DNA of 64,000 nt. Origin: JBBSHJ01 sp038253135. Lineage in GTDB: Bacteria > Actinomycetota > Actinomycetes > Mycobacteriales > QHCD01. Within the stretch, counting starts at the first letter, position 1; every line of letters starts with the position of its first letter. Positions 1 to 8,539 of the stretch are shown one piece after another. A model generated the notes under the pieces. That model ran no database searches and had not been told where the DNA came from. It was given only the letters and a program-made list of their open reading frames with translations. A program made the position numbers and the translations under genes. The DNA is taken from positions 1 through 64,000 of the forward strand of contig JBBSHJ010000004.1 of NCBI GenBank assembly GCA_038253135.1. Reading direction: 5' to 3'.

Positions 1-81
1 ACGCTGACGCTCATCTAGATGCCGAAACAACGCATCGAACTTCGCCGCCAACGACTCCAGCACCTCGACCGAAACAGCCAT
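1..81 (-). CDS. ISAzo13 family transposase, N-terminal 27 residues
   Basis: The leftward frame from ATG at 81 runs off the window edge after 27 codons. The peptide begins MAVSVEVLESLAAKFDALF and continues with a His-Leu-Asp-Glu-Arg-Gln segment. This is the characteristic start of ISAzo13-type transposases, in which a short helical N-terminus precedes the DNA-binding and DDE regions. Everything catalytic lies outside the window. The gene points away from the SDR gene it interrupts. Confidence 0.65.
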   Translation of the reverse strand, partial: MAVSVEVLESLAAKFDALFRHLDERQR

Positions 82-141
82 ACCACAAATCATAGAACCG
101 CCCGACCATACCAACTAGCTTATTTCATCACGCGTCCTTAC
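1..141 (-). mobile_element. End of an ISAzo13-like insertion sequence (partial)
   Basis: The window opens inside an insertion sequence. A transposase N-terminus reads leftward out of the window from 81, and a comparatively AT-rich stretch (about 83-135) separates it from a truncated SDR gene whose family similarity stops abruptly near 142. I place the element boundary there by inference, since neither the terminal repeat nor the target duplication can be confirmed with only one end visible. Confidence 0.5.
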
Positions 142-522
142 GTGGGTCATCTGGTACGCCGCGTTGCTCACCAGGACGTCGATGCGGCCGTAGCGCTCGA
201 CCGTGCGGTCGATGACCTCCCGGCACACGTCGGGGCTGGACAGATCACCGCGCACAAGAAGCGCCTGCCGGCCCGCATCCCTGACCAGGTCGGCTGTGCT
301 GCCGGCGTCCTCATCCTCACTGAGATACGAGATCGCGACGTCGGCGCCTTCCCGTGCGAACGCGATGCAGGCTGCGCGGCCGATTCCGCTGTCGCCGCCG
401 GTGACCAGCGCGACCTTCCCCTCGAGCCGGCCGCTTCCGCGGTAGCTGCTCTCGCCGCAGTCGGCCGGCGGCAACAGGTCCGCCTCCAGCCCGGGCGGCG
501 TCGATCGGGTCGGCTCGGGCAC
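115..522 (-). pseudogene. SDR family oxidoreductase, C-terminus removed by the insertion sequence
   Basis: The chosen GTG start at 522 has an AGGAGG ribosome site five bases upstream; the open frame extends further to 615 but without such a site. After a 40-residue N-terminal arm come the Rossmann motif TGGDSGIG, the residue run GADVAISYL, and the NAA loop in VLVSNAAYQMTH. The family is NAD(P)-dependent general-stress-type SDRs of about 280-300 residues with a catalytic Ser and Tyr-x3-Lys. Here the frame leaves the family pattern just after the NAA motif and ends eight codons later, inside the adjoining element, so Ser, Tyr and Lys are all missing. The product is about 135 residues and cannot be catalytic. 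Disruption by the neighbouring insertion is the simplest reading. Confidence 0.75.
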
Positions 523-978
523 ATGCACCTCCTGCACAGCAATCCGGTCACCGTGATGGCTACCCGGGTCGGACGCCGCCAAAACGCGACCGGCGCCCGC
601 GTCGCGACGGCCCAAGCCGGGGTAGGTCGCCGGTAGCCCGCCCAGCGGTCAGGAGGCCAGCATGGGCACACACAATTGCGGCCGGCACGGACCCTGCGAG
701 GACGATTCCCTCACGCGCGCCTCGGAGGCGACGCCGAGGGCAGCGAGATCGCCGCCATCGTCGGGGCTGGGTCCTTTCCCCACCCACTGGCCGGGCTACT
801 GCGCGCGGCCCGCGATCATCACGACCCCGACCGCGTCCTATCGTTGCTCGAGCGCCTGCGGGCGAGTGCGCAATGGCGCAATGTGGCCGTCACATGGGAC
901 GCAAGGCAGGGCAGCGACCGCGGCGCATCGCGGCCGGGCGTTCTGGACAGATGCGCGGCCAGCAGCGAAGGTAGCGAC
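523..978 (+). other. Region without a convincing gene upstream of the antiporter operon
   Basis: An AGGAGG five bases before ATG at 662 suggests a start, giving a 106-residue frame that stops at 982. From about 735 onward the coding-like third-position GC bias moves to the next frame (676 frame, which is continuous with mnhE). This looks like a small decayed gene with a frame change, or chance. I recognise no domain in either frame. The promoter of the antiporter operon probably lies here, but I see no clear -35/-10 pair. Confidence 0.3.
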
Positions 979-1485
979 GTGAAGATCGGTGGTAGGTGGT
1001 TGGCGGCGGCACGCGACGCTGTCGCGTCGGTGGTCTTGTTGGCCGGCGTCTACTTGCTGCTGATCGGCACGATCTCCCCGGCGGAGGGCGGCGTCGCGGT
1101 CGGCAGCGCAGCGACGGGCCTGCTCGCCCTGCGGACTCGCCGCACCACCGTGCAGCGGCCGCGCGGCTCGCTCCGATGGCTGCGGCCGCTGGCCGTGGCC
1201 GTCCTCGCCGACACCACGAATATCGTCATCAGGTTCGCACACCTCGTCGCGGATCGCCTTGCGGCCGGACGGGTTCCGGCCCCCGGCACCGGGCGCCTGC
1301 GGCGTCTGAGCGCCGGGCCGGGATCGTCCGGAGCGGGCGGGGAGGCAAGACGTGCGCTCGCTGAGCTAGCTCTCTCAATGACGCCGGGCACCTACATCGT
1401 TGACGCCGATGCCGACCGGGGCGTCCTGTTGGTGCACGCACTCGGCGCCGAGCCCAGCCGGCTGGAGCGGTCGGTGGAATCGTGA
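979..1485 (+). CDS. mnhE: Cation/proton antiporter subunit E (MrpE/MnhE, MbhA-like)
   Basis: A 168-residue membrane subunit of an Mrp-type complex that exchanges Na+ or K+ for H+ across the cytoplasmic membrane. The N-terminus (residues about 12-60) has two hydrophobic segments beginning AVASVVLLAGVYLLLIG. The soluble C-terminal part carries the subunit-E signature LALSMTPGTYIVD followed by LLVHAL. I chose GTG at 979, with GAAGGT upstream, over the longer open frame, because the preceding 100 residues have no family similarity. The last four bases overlap the next gene, so translation is likely coupled. It is the first gene of a seven-gene block running to 5174. Confidence 0.9.
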   Translation: MKIGGRWLAAARDAVASVVLLAGVYLLLIGTISPAEGGVAVGSAATGLLALRTRRTTVQRPRGSLRWLRPLAVAVLADTTNIVIRFAHLVADRLAAGRVPAPGTGRLRRLSAGPGSSGAGGEARRALAELALSMTPGTYIVDADADRGVLLVHALGAEPSRLERSVES

Positions 1486-1736
1486 ACGCGTGGTTGATCG
1501 GCGCTCTCGTGCTGCTGGTCACGGGCCTCGGCCCCTGCCTGGTTGTCAGCACCCGAGGCAGTGCATTGGATCGCCTGGTCGGGCTTGATCTCGCCGGAGT
1601 CGTGTCGTGCCTCGTTTTCCTGCTCCTCGCTCAGGGTCTGCAGCGGTCGTCCTACGTTGATCTCGCGCTGGTGCTGGCCCCACTGTCGTTGGCCGGCTGT
1701 CTCGTCTTCACTCGTCTGCTCAGGCGGCCGACATGA
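1482..1736 (+). CDS. mnhF: Cation/proton antiporter subunit F (MrpF/MnhF)
   Basis: An 84-residue protein with three hydrophobic helices, the usual size for subunit F. The segment GSALDRLVGLDLAG matches the conserved loop of this family (typically P-x2-DRVVALD). It starts with GTG overlapping the stop of mnhE and ends by overlapping the ATG of mnhG, both by four bases. It is a small integral subunit of the membrane arm and has no catalytic residues of its own. Confidence 0.88.
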   Translation: MNAWLIGALVLLVTGLGPCLVVSTRGSALDRLVGLDLAGVVSCLVFLLLAQGLQRSSYVDLALVLAPLSLAGCLVFTRLLRRPT

Positions 1737-2035
1737 CCGTCGCCGCGCTGGTGTTGTTGGCCGTCGGTTTGGCGGCCGTGACGCTGTCGGCGCTGGGGAT
1801 TCTGCTGTGCCGCGATCCTTACCTGCAGCTGCATTTCCTGGCACCGGCTTCGGTGATCGGTGCGCCTGCCGTGATCGTTGCCCTGATGCTCGTCGGGGCG
1901 CATCCAGGCCGTTCGACCGCGAAGCTCGGGATCATCCTCGCGCTTCTGCTGCTGACGGCACCGGCGATCACGGCCGCCACCGCGCGGGCGCGGGCGCAGG
2001 CCGACGGGTTGGCCGACGAGGACAGTCCGCAGTGA
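1733..2035 (+). CDS. mnhG: Cation/proton antiporter subunit G (MrpG/MnhG)
   Basis: A 100-residue three-helix membrane subunit. The family motif around residues 18-45 is visible as LGILLCRDPYLQLHF, in which an Arg-Asp-Pro-Tyr (usually R-x-P-D-x-Y-x-R-x-H) loop joins helices one and two. The start ATG overlaps the mnhF stop and the gene overlaps the next start (GTGA). It acts in the same antiporter complex as its neighbours. Confidence 0.87.
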   Translation: MTVAALVLLAVGLAAVTLSALGILLCRDPYLQLHFLAPASVIGAPAVIVALMLVGAHPGRSTAKLGIILALLLLTAPAITAATARARAQADGLADEDSPQ

Positions 2036-2274
2036 CGGCACTCTTGGTGGTGGCGCTGCTTCTTGTCGCGGTCGGGGGCGGCGCTGTCGTGCTCGCGCGG
2101 CGTCCGGACCGACAGGCGGTGACGCTCTCGGTCTACGGCCTGCTGCTATCCGTGCTCTTCCTGCTGCTCGGCGCGCCCGATGTCGCATTGTCCCAGCTCG
2201 CCGTCGGCGCGGTCGTCGTACCGCTCATGGTGCTCTTCGCCCACCGTAAGCTGTCGCGCCGGGGCGACGAGTGA
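2032..2274 (+). CDS. DUF4040 membrane subunit (MbhD-like, equals the C-terminal MrpA region)
   Basis: An 80-residue protein with three predicted helices. The motif LGAPDVALSQLAVGA (about residues 44-58) is the DUF4040 signature, found in MbhD of membrane-bound hydrogenases and in the C-terminal extension of MrpA. In classical Mrp operons this domain is fused to a large NuoL-like MrpA; here it stands alone. It starts at GTG overlapping the mnhG stop and ends in a GTGA overlap with the next gene, which fixes both boundaries. Confidence 0.85.
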   Translation: MTALLVVALLLVAVGGGAVVLARRPDRQAVTLSVYGLLLSVLFLLLGAPDVALSQLAVGAVVVPLMVLFAHRKLSRRGDE

Positions 2275-3014
2275 TTCGGCGGGCCCGGCTGCTGCTTTTC
2301 GCCGCCTCCGGCGCGGGGCTCGTCACGCTGATCGTCACCGCCTATCTGGGGCTGCCGGCTTTCGGTCGGATCAGCCACCCGTACGGCGCCCGCGCGATCA
2401 GCGCCGCCGTCGTCGACAAAGGTACGGCGAACGTGGTCGCGTCGGTCACCTTCGACCAGCGTGGTTTCGACACCCTGGGCGAGGAATTCATCCTCTTCAC
2501 CTCCGTCCTGGGGGCGCTCCTCTTACTCCGCCCGAGCGCAGAGGAGACGAAGCGGGCGCGCAATGCCCCGCAGGGACGGGTGCTCGACTCGACCCGCCTG
2601 GTCGCGCATCTCCTGCTACCGCTGACCCTATTGATTGGCGTCTACGTCGTGGCGCACGGCAATGTCACTCCTGGGGGAGGTTTCCAGGGCGGCGTGATCC
2701 TCGCGACCGCGCTACACCTGCTTTACCTCGGCGGCGACTACGCCACCCTCCGTCGCTTTACGCCACGCGCGGTCTTCGACGTCGTCGAATCGGTCGGTGC
2801 GGCCGGCTACCTCGTGCTCGGACTCGCCGGGCTCATCGCCGGAGGCGCCTTCCTCGACAACGTGCTGCCCCGCGGGACGTTCGGCCAGCTCACATCCGCC
2901 GGGACCGTGCCCTTGCTGAATGTCGCGGTGGGCATGGAGGTCTTTGCTGGGATCGTGCTGCTGCTCGCGCGGTTCTTCGAGCAGGATCTTGAGCTACGAG
3001 GCGGCGATCGATGA
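2271..3014 (+). CDS. mnhB: MbhE-like plus MnhB fusion subunit of the antiporter
   Basis: A 247-residue two-part membrane protein. Residues 1-95 hold a helix (about 8-28), a soluble loop and a second helix near FILFTSVLGALLLL, resembling MbhE, the second half of the MrpA C-terminal region. Residues about 110-247 are MnhB/MrpB, shown by the signature GNVTPGGGFQGGVI (about 132-145) and further helices. MrpB is usually a separate gene or is fused in exactly this way in Mbh/Mbs-type modules. The start is GTG at 2271 overlapping the previous stop; the stop overlaps mnhC by four bases. Confidence 0.88.
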   Translation: MIRRARLLLFAASGAGLVTLIVTAYLGLPAFGRISHPYGARAISAAVVDKGTANVVASVTFDQRGFDTLGEEFILFTSVLGALLLLRPSAEETKRARNAPQGRVLDSTRLVAHLLLPLTLLIGVYVVAHGNVTPGGGFQGGVILATALHLLYLGGDYATLRRFTPRAVFDVVESVGAAGYLVLGLAGLIAGGAFLDNVLPRGTFGQLTSAGTVPLLNVAVGMEVFAGIVLLLARFFEQDLELRGGDR

Positions 3015-3355
3015 GCAGCTTCGCCTACCTGGTGGCTGGATGGCTGTTTGTGATCGGCCTCTACGGCCTCGTGACCAGTCGCAACCTGGTGCATGCCGTG
3101 ACGTCCCTGGCCGTGACGCAGTCGTCGACCTACGTCCTGCTGCTGACGATCGGCTTTCAGTGGGGCGGCACCGCGCCGGTCTTCGGCGATACGCCGATCA
3201 CGACGACGGTGGTCGATCCGGTGGTGCAGGCATTGGTGCTCACCGATGTCGTGGTCGGCGCCACCGTCACCGCATTGCTGCTCGCGCTCGCCATCCAGGT
3301 CGACAAACGACACGGCACCGTCGACCCCGACGAGCTGCGCTCGCTGGAGAGCTGA
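3011..3355 (+). CDS. mnhC: Cation/proton antiporter subunit C (MrpC/MnhC, NuoK-like)
   Basis: A 114-residue NuoK-like subunit with three hydrophobic helices (about 5-25, 32-52 and 75-100). The segment FGDTPITTTVVDPVVQALVLT is the conserved Asp-Pro-Val-x-Gln-Ala-Leu-x-Leu-Thr motif of MnhC. In complex I and in Mrp complexes this subunit packs against the antiporter-like subunit and helps build the proton path. ATG at 3011 overlaps the stop of the previous gene; mnhD begins one base after this stop. Confidence 0.9.
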   Translation: MSSFAYLVAGWLFVIGLYGLVTSRNLVHAVTSLAVTQSSTYVLLLTIGFQWGGTAPVFGDTPITTTVVDPVVQALVLTDVVVGATVTALLLALAIQVDKRHGTVDPDELRSLES

Positions 3356-3356
3356 C

Positions 3357-5174
3357 GTGCCGGCGCAAGTGCTGGTGCCGCTCGTGATCGTCATTCCCTT
3401 GACGGTCAGCGCGCTCCTCGCCGCCATCGGACGATGGCTCCCTCGCCGGGTCACCGATAGCATCGCGACCGCGACCGCCGTCGTTCTCGTCGGCTTGACC
3501 GTGAGCCTGTTGATCGGTGCTCGCGGTCGTCGGCTCGTCGTGTGGTTCGGCGGGTGGCGCCCGTCGGCGCGCACCCACGAGAGCGTCGGGATCGTGTTTG
3601 TGGTGGACCGAATCGGCGCTGGCATTGCGGTTCTCGTCGCCACCCTGGTGCTCGCCGGACTGGTCTATTCCTGGCACTATTTCGAGTCGGTCGAGGCGCT
3701 CTATCACACGCTCGTCCTGCTCTTCGGCGCGGGAATGTGCGGCTTCGTGCTCAGCGGTGACCTCTTCGATATGTTCGTCTTCTTCGAGCTCATGGGCGCA
3801 GCGGCGTACGCGTTGACGGGTCATCAGATCGAAGAACCGCAGACCGTGCAGGGGGCGCTCCATTTCGGAGTGGTGAATTCGCTCGGCGCCTATTTCTCTC
3901 TGACCGGGATCGCTCTGCTCTATGCGCGCACCGGCGAGCTCGGGCTGGCTCAGATCAGGCACCAGCTGACTCCAGGTCATGTCGACGCTCTCGTCGTCGT
4001 CGGCTTCGTGTTCGTCATCACCGGTCTGCTGGTCAAGGCTGCCGTCGTCCCCTTTCATTTCTGGACGGCCGACGCAGAAGCGGTGGCACCGTCGCCGATC
4101 TGCGTCCTCTTCTCCGGCGCGATGGTGGTGCTCGGCGTCTACGGCGTCGCCCGCGTCTACTGGGTCGCGTTCTCGGGCGTACTGCCGTCGAGCGGGGTAC
4201 GCCGGGCCTTGCTCGTGCTCGGTGCCCTCACCGCGGTGCTCGGCGCCGTGATGTGTTTCGCGCAGCATCATCTCAAGCGCATGTTGGCCTACTCCACGAT
4301 CAGCCACGTCGGCCTCTTCATCCTGGGGCTCGCCACGCTGTCGCCGGACGGGCTGGCCGGCACCGCGCTGTACGTGCTCGGGCACGCCGGCGCCAAGGGA
4401 GCGCTCTTCCTCGCCGCCGGCATCGTGCTCAACCATTTCGGCACGGTCGATGAGCGCGCGCTCCACGGCGTCGGTCGGGCGCTGCCCGTCACCGGCTGCC
4501 TCTACGGGCTCGGCGGGCTCGCGCTGGCCGGGCTGCCACCCTTCGGCACCTTCGCCGGGAAGAGCGTCGCGGAGGACGCCCTCAGGACGGCCGGGCAGCC
4601 GTGGGCCATCGCGGTCTTCATGCTGAGCTCGGTGTTGACCGGAGGCGCCGTCCTGCGCGCCGCGCTACGCGTCTTCGCCGGACTCGGCGACCGGCCCGCA
4701 GAAGCCGACCGGTGGTCGGCCGAGCGCGCGGACAAGGAGGAGCCGGAAACCGGGCGGCGGTTGCTTCGCACCCCGCCGGCGATGCTCGTGCCCGCCGTCG
4801 TACTGCTGGCCGCCGCAGCCGCCATCGGGCTGGTGCCGGGTCTGGTCGGCGCGGTGGCCCGCTCGGCATCCGAGTTCGTCGACGGTCAAGGCTACGGCGC
4901 GGCCGCACTGCGGGGCGCGACCGGCGTGTCGATGGGCTCCGAGCACCTGACGGAATGGACGGCGAGCGGCCTCGCGCTGTCGCTGACGTCGGTGGCTCTG
5001 GCGACCGCATTGGCGGTGGTGGCGAGCTATCGCACGCGCGCGACCGTCCGTGCCGCCGCCATGCTGCGCGTCCCGATGCAGACGTTGCGCCGCATCCACG
5101 TCGGTCACATCGGGGACTCCGTCGCCTGGATGGTGGCCGGCGTCGTCGTGCTCGCCGCGCTCGTCGGGCTGTGA
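3357..5174 (+). CDS. mnhD: Cation/proton antiporter subunit D (MrpD/MnhD, NuoN/L-like)
   Basis: A 605-residue protein with about 14 helices, the ion-translocating antiporter-like subunit. The helix-5 Glu lies in LFDMFVFFELMGAAAYALTG and the discontinuous-helix Lys in VKAAVVPFHFWTADA; both are the standard proton-path residues of NuoL/M/N and MrpA/D. The family is usually 480-550 residues, so there is an extra C-terminal part ending in a last helix near 585-603. GTG at 3357 follows the mnhC stop by one base and was preferred over the longer frame, which starts inside mnhC. It closes the operon: no MrpA, hydrogenase or sulfane reductase gene follows. Confidence 0.9.
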   Translation: MPAQVLVPLVIVIPLTVSALLAAIGRWLPRRVTDSIATATAVVLVGLTVSLLIGARGRRLVVWFGGWRPSARTHESVGIVFVVDRIGAGIAVLVATLVLAGLVYSWHYFESVEALYHTLVLLFGAGMCGFVLSGDLFDMFVFFELMGAAAYALTGHQIEEPQTVQGALHFGVVNSLGAYFSLTGIALLYARTGELGLAQIRHQLTPGHVDALVVVGFVFVITGLLVKAAVVPFHFWTADAEAVAPSPICVLFSGAMVVLGVYGVARVYWVAFSGVLPSSGVRRALLVLGALTAVLGAVMCFAQHHLKRMLAYSTISHVGLFILGLATLSPDGLAGTALYVLGHAGAKGALFLAAGIVLNHFGTVDERALHGVGRALPVTGCLYGLGGLALAGLPPFGTFAGKSVAEDALRTAGQPWAIAVFMLSSVLTGGAVLRAALRVFAGLGDRPAEADRWSAERADKEEPETGRRLLRTPPAMLVPAVVLLAAAAAIGLVPGLVGAVARSASEFVDGQGYGAAALRGATGVSMGSEHLTEWTASGLALSLTSVALATALAVVASYRTRATVRAAAMLRVPMQTLRRIHVGHIGDSVAWMVAGVVVLAALVGL

Positions 5175-5355
5175 GCGCTCAGGCGACGCGCACGGGCTCG
5201 ACTCGGCCAACGTGGAGGCGGCCCCCGCATCGGGGCCGACCTGCACTCGCGCCATCCGAGCTCACCCACGGCTTCCTCGACGCCCGCACCGCCACGGGGG
5301 CCGAGCGCGCCCGAGCGCGAGCGCGACGGCGTACGCCACCCACCTGACACCGCGC

Positions 5356-6053
5356 TCAACCGGCCAGGCGACGACGGGCCAAGGCGGCCGTCTCGATCAT
5401 CGCGGCCGCCGCGTCGGCCCCGAACCGCGCGAGCGCGAACCGCAGGTAGCGGGTGTTCATGGCGACCACAACCAGCGTGTGCTCCCGGGCGAACCGGTCG
5501 TCGTCGGGAGGTCGACCGGCGACCTCCGCCCACGCCGCCGCGTAGCGGACGTACCGGGCGTCGGCGGGCTCGAGCGCGAAGGCGAGGTCGAAGGCCGGCG
5601 GCGCGGCCCACGCCGCGCCCCAGTCCACCAGCTTGGTGACCGGGCCGGCGCGGACGTTGTTGACGTGCACGTCGCCGTGATTCAAGGTGCGCTCCGTCCG
5701 GTCGAGGAGGTCCAGGACCACGGGATCGTCAGCGACACCCTGGAGGTAGGCAATAGTCTTCTCTGCAGAAGGATCGTCGGATTCCCTTAGCCGGCTCGCT
5801 GAATCGATGCATTTTGTCCGCCACCACGTGCCGTCGGCGGCCGGGAAGGAGTCGAGAATGGCATCGCCGCGGTAGCGCGCGTGTAGCCGGGCCAGTCCCT
5901 CGATCACCGCGGGGTGATCGTCCCGTCGGGACCGGCGATGGCGCCGTCGATCCGCTCGACCCGCGCGGTGGAGAATCCGGTGCGGATCGGCCGCCGCCCG
6001 GTCGGCGCGAAACGCGCGCCGGCGCCGTATCGCCGCTCAACCCAACTCGGCAC
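5356..6053 (-). pseudogene. Aminoglycoside phosphotransferase-like gene, frameshifted and internally deleted
   Basis: Two leftward frames are needed. The first (6053-5904) begins at GTG and gives an APH-like N-terminus, WVERRYGAGARFAPTG, then stops. The second (5907-5356) enters in another frame with IEGLARLHARYRGDA and contains the catalytic loop HGDVHVNNVRAG, then LVDWGAAWAAPPAFDLAF, which correspond to the Brenner motif and the metal-binding Asp. Intact relatives are about 330-350 residues; only about 230 are encoded and most of the N-lobe between the two segments is missing. I infer an internal deletion plus a frame change at 5904-5907. The downstream half alone lacks a nucleotide-binding lobe. 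Confidence 0.65.
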
Positions 6054-6143
6054 ACCGTCACGCTACCGGCCCCGGGTGGCGTGCCTACGATCGAGCACGG
6101 GCCGCCGCAACGTGGCTGCCGCGGAGACGATGAGGAGGTGGCC

Positions 6144-6659
6144 ATGGAGATCCCCCGCCTTTACCTCGACGTGGACGGCGTACTGAACCTCATCACGGAC
6201 CGGATACCGAGCCTTCGCCACCGCTCCTTTCGCACCGGAGCCTTCCGGATCACGTGGTACCCGCCGGCGATCGGCGCCCTCAAGTCCTGGCTGTCGGAGG
6301 ATCGTGTGAGCATCACCTGGCTCACGACCTGGGAGACGATGGCCAACGAGCGGATCGGCGCGCCGATGGGGCTGCCCGAGCTGCCAGTCGCGACCCGCGA
6401 CGACGCCCCGGCCGGGGACGGATACGGCCCGTGGTGGAAGCTGGCCACCGTGCAGCAGGCCTACGACGCGGGCGGGCCGGTGATCTGGGTGGATGACGAC
6501 ATCGCCGACACGCCGTCGGCGGCCCGCTGGATCGGGCGGACTGACCCCGGCCGGTTGCTCGCGATCTCCCCCGCCCCCGACGCGGGGCTGACGAAGAGCG
6601 AGCTCAAGACGATCGAGCGGTGGCTGGCCGAGCGCGAGGGGAGCGATGGGTCCGGCTGA
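6144..6659 (+). CDS. HAD-like domain protein
   Basis: A 171-residue protein. AGGAGG lies eight bases before ATG at 6144. The N-terminus LYLDVDGVLN matches HAD motif I (hhhhDxDGxL) with nucleophile Asp and acid/base Asp; LTTWE fills the motif II position (T/S). The Lys expected in motif III is not obvious, and PVIWVDDDI near residues 113-121 gives the acidic motif IV. Actinobacteria have many such short HAD proteins of unknown substrate. It overlaps the next gene by 14 bases. Confidence 0.7.
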   Translation: MEIPRLYLDVDGVLNLITDRIPSLRHRSFRTGAFRITWYPPAIGALKSWLSEDRVSITWLTTWETMANERIGAPMGLPELPVATRDDAPAGDGYGPWWKLATVQQAYDAGGPVIWVDDDIADTPSAARWIGRTDPGRLLAISPAPDAGLTKSELKTIERWLAEREGSDGSG

Positions 6660-7566
6660 GCAGTCCGGCCTCGTTAGCGCCCGGGTCGAGGCTCTGCTCG
6701 GCGCGCGGGTGGCCGCGGTCGGGCGCGTCCCTGGCAGCGTCGAGAACCGCAACTACCGCGCGCGCACGGACATCGGCGACGTGATCGTCAAGACCGGGCC
6801 TGGTGCGGCGATGCGGCTGGAGGATCACGTGTGCGCGCTCCTGCCCGGCCTGCACATTAACGGCCCGCGAGTCCTGGCCCGGGAGTACGACGGCCCGCTC
6901 GGTACGGGCGTGCTGGTTATCGGGTGCCTGCCCGGCGCCGACGCCGGGTCGGAGCCGGCCACGCCGACGGCATTGCGCGACGCGGGACGGCAGGTCCGGC
7001 GGCTGCACGAGGTGACGGCCCCCGGCTTCGGCCAGGCGCGGCTGAGCGCCGCCGGCCACCTCGAGGGCGAGCTCCCCGATTGGTCCGGGGTGATCGAGAC
7101 CGCGATCGCCGACCTGCCTCCCCTCGTCGAGCATGACGTCATCGCGGCGACATTCGCGGCCGAGATCCGGGGCGCCATCGAGGCCAACCGCGCGCTCACG
7201 GTGTACGACGGCCGCGGCCGCCTGCTGCACGATGATCTCAAGGCCGGCCATGTCTTCACGCACAACGGTGAGCTGTCCGGGATAATCGACTGGGGCGATC
7301 CCTTCATCGGGGATCCTCTCTTTGATCTCGCCCCGCTCACCCGCACCGCGGGCGAATTCGACGACTTCTTCGCCGGCTATGGAATGACGCTCGACGATTC
7401 GGTGCGCCGGCGGCTCACGGCGTACCGCGTGATCCGCGACGTCCTGACGCTGCATTTCGAATGGGCGGCCGGCGGCGACTGGTTCGCCGTCTATCGGGAC
7501 CGCATCGGCGTCGATCTCGAGCGACTCGGAGCATCGCCCGGGCCGTCCCGCTTGTCGCGGACTTGA
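6646..7566 (+). CDS. Phosphotransferase family protein (APH/choline-kinase fold)
   Basis: A 306-residue protein with the kinase-like fold. The N-lobe holds VIVKTG (Lys for ATP) near residue 48. The catalytic loop reads LLHDDLKAGHVF (about residues 198-209), with HDD in place of the usual HGD, and the metal Asp occurs in IIDWGDPFIGDPLFDLA. Substrates in this family range from aminoglycosides to sugars and small alcohols and cannot be named here. ATG at 6646 overlaps the HAD gene, so the pair is probably cotranscribed. It is not closely similar to the broken APH gene at 5356-6053. Confidence 0.72.
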   Translation: MGPAEQSGLVSARVEALLGARVAAVGRVPGSVENRNYRARTDIGDVIVKTGPGAAMRLEDHVCALLPGLHINGPRVLAREYDGPLGTGVLVIGCLPGADAGSEPATPTALRDAGRQVRRLHEVTAPGFGQARLSAAGHLEGELPDWSGVIETAIADLPPLVEHDVIAATFAAEIRGAIEANRALTVYDGRGRLLHDDLKAGHVFTHNGELSGIIDWGDPFIGDPLFDLAPLTRTAGEFDDFFAGYGMTLDDSVRRRLTAYRVIRDVLTLHFEWAAGGDWFAVYRDRIGVDLERLGASPGPSRLSRT

Positions 7567-7698
7567 GAGCGCGTGGCGGTCCTGGAGCATGTCGAGGTAC
7601 GGCCGCCGCCTATGACGAGCTGCCCCTCATCCGTGACTGGCGGGAGTTCCTCGAGGCGCCGGCCCGATGGACCCGTCATCTCATCGACTGACCGGCCC

Positions 7699-8475
7699 TC
7701 AGGTGGCGAAGGACCGGCGGGGTTTCGGTGGATGACCGAAGCGCCGCACCGACCAGCCGATGGCCAGGCCGAGCACGAAGCCGACGACGTGGACGAGGTA
7801 CGCGACGCCGCCGGATCCGGTGCCCGCGCCCTCGGCATAGACGGCCTGCAACCCGAACCAGACCAGCAGCACCAGCCAGGCCGGCAGCCGGAGCGGCAGG
7901 AAGAGCAGGAACGGCACCAGGCTGGTGATCCGGGCCTTGGGATAGAGCACCAGGTAGGCCCCGAGGACGCCGGCGATCGCGCCGGACGCGCCGATAAGGG
8001 TGGTCGCCGAGTCGGGCCGGGTCAGCGCGAACCCGTACGCCGCCGCCATGCCGGCCGCGAGGTAGAAGATCAGATACCGGATGTGACCGAAGCGATCCTC
8101 CACGTTGTTGCCGAAGACCCACAGGAACAGCATGTTGCCGAGGATGTGCAGCCAACCGCCGTGCACGAACATCGAGGTCAGCGCGGACAGCGCCGGCACC
8201 TTGTCGTAGCTGACGGGGACGCGGACGCACAGCCCCGGGCCGGCCGCCTTGCCAACGGTGTAGGCGATCGTGTCGTTGTGCGTGAGCTCGGTCGGAATCG
8301 CCCCCCAGTGCTGGAAGAAGCGCTGCTCGCGGCACCGCGCAGAGGTGGAGTTGCCCCGGAAGATCCCCCTGGCCGCCGGCGAAAGCAGGAAGACCACCGC
8401 GTTGGCGGCGATCAGCCCGAGCGTGACGTAGGGCGTCGTCCGGGTCGGGTTCCGATCGTGGATGGGGATGACCAC
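7699..8475 (-). CDS. Rhomboid family intramembrane serine protease
   Basis: A 258-residue membrane protease. The start GTG at 8475 gives VVIPIHDRNPTR, the usual actinobacterial rhomboid opening; the open frame reaches 8514 but without similarity. Helices follow, with the L1-loop HGGWLHILGNMLFLWVFG (about 117-134), the nucleophile motif GASGAIAGVLGAY (about 174-186), and a last helix with His in VHVVGFVLG, completing the Ser-His dyad. An insert of about 50 residues after the first helix carries two Cys residues. Such proteins cleave membrane-anchored substrates in the cytoplasmic membrane; no partner is evident nearby. Confidence 0.85.
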   Translation of the reverse strand: MVIPIHDRNPTRTTPYVTLGLIAANAVVFLLSPAARGIFRGNSTSARCREQRFFQHWGAIPTELTHNDTIAYTVGKAAGPGLCVRVPVSYDKVPALSALTSMFVHGGWLHILGNMLFLWVFGNNVEDRFGHIRYLIFYLAAGMAAAYGFALTRPDSATTLIGASGAIAGVLGAYLVLYPKARITSLVPFLLFLPLRLPAWLVLLVWFGLQAVYAEGAGTGSGGVAYLVHVVGFVLGLAIGWSVRRFGHPPKPRRSFAT

Positions 8476-8539
8476 GCTGCCACTGTGCCCTATCGACCTG
8501 GCAATATCGGCCATCGGCCGCCGTCGGCGGCGGCCGGTC

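Noticed and set aside
676..978. Extended N-terminus for the antiporter E subunit
   Set aside because: No family similarity in the extra 101 residues; GTG at 979 has a ribosome site and yields the normal length.
5814..6659. Longer upstream start for the HAD-like protein
   Set aside because: The extra part overlaps the broken APH gene and the ATG at 6144 has an AGGAGG site.
7567..7691. Peptide tail YDELPLIRDWREFLEAP in front of the rhomboid gene
   Set aside because: It looks like the end of a real protein, but there is no start, no ribosome site and no recognisable domain.
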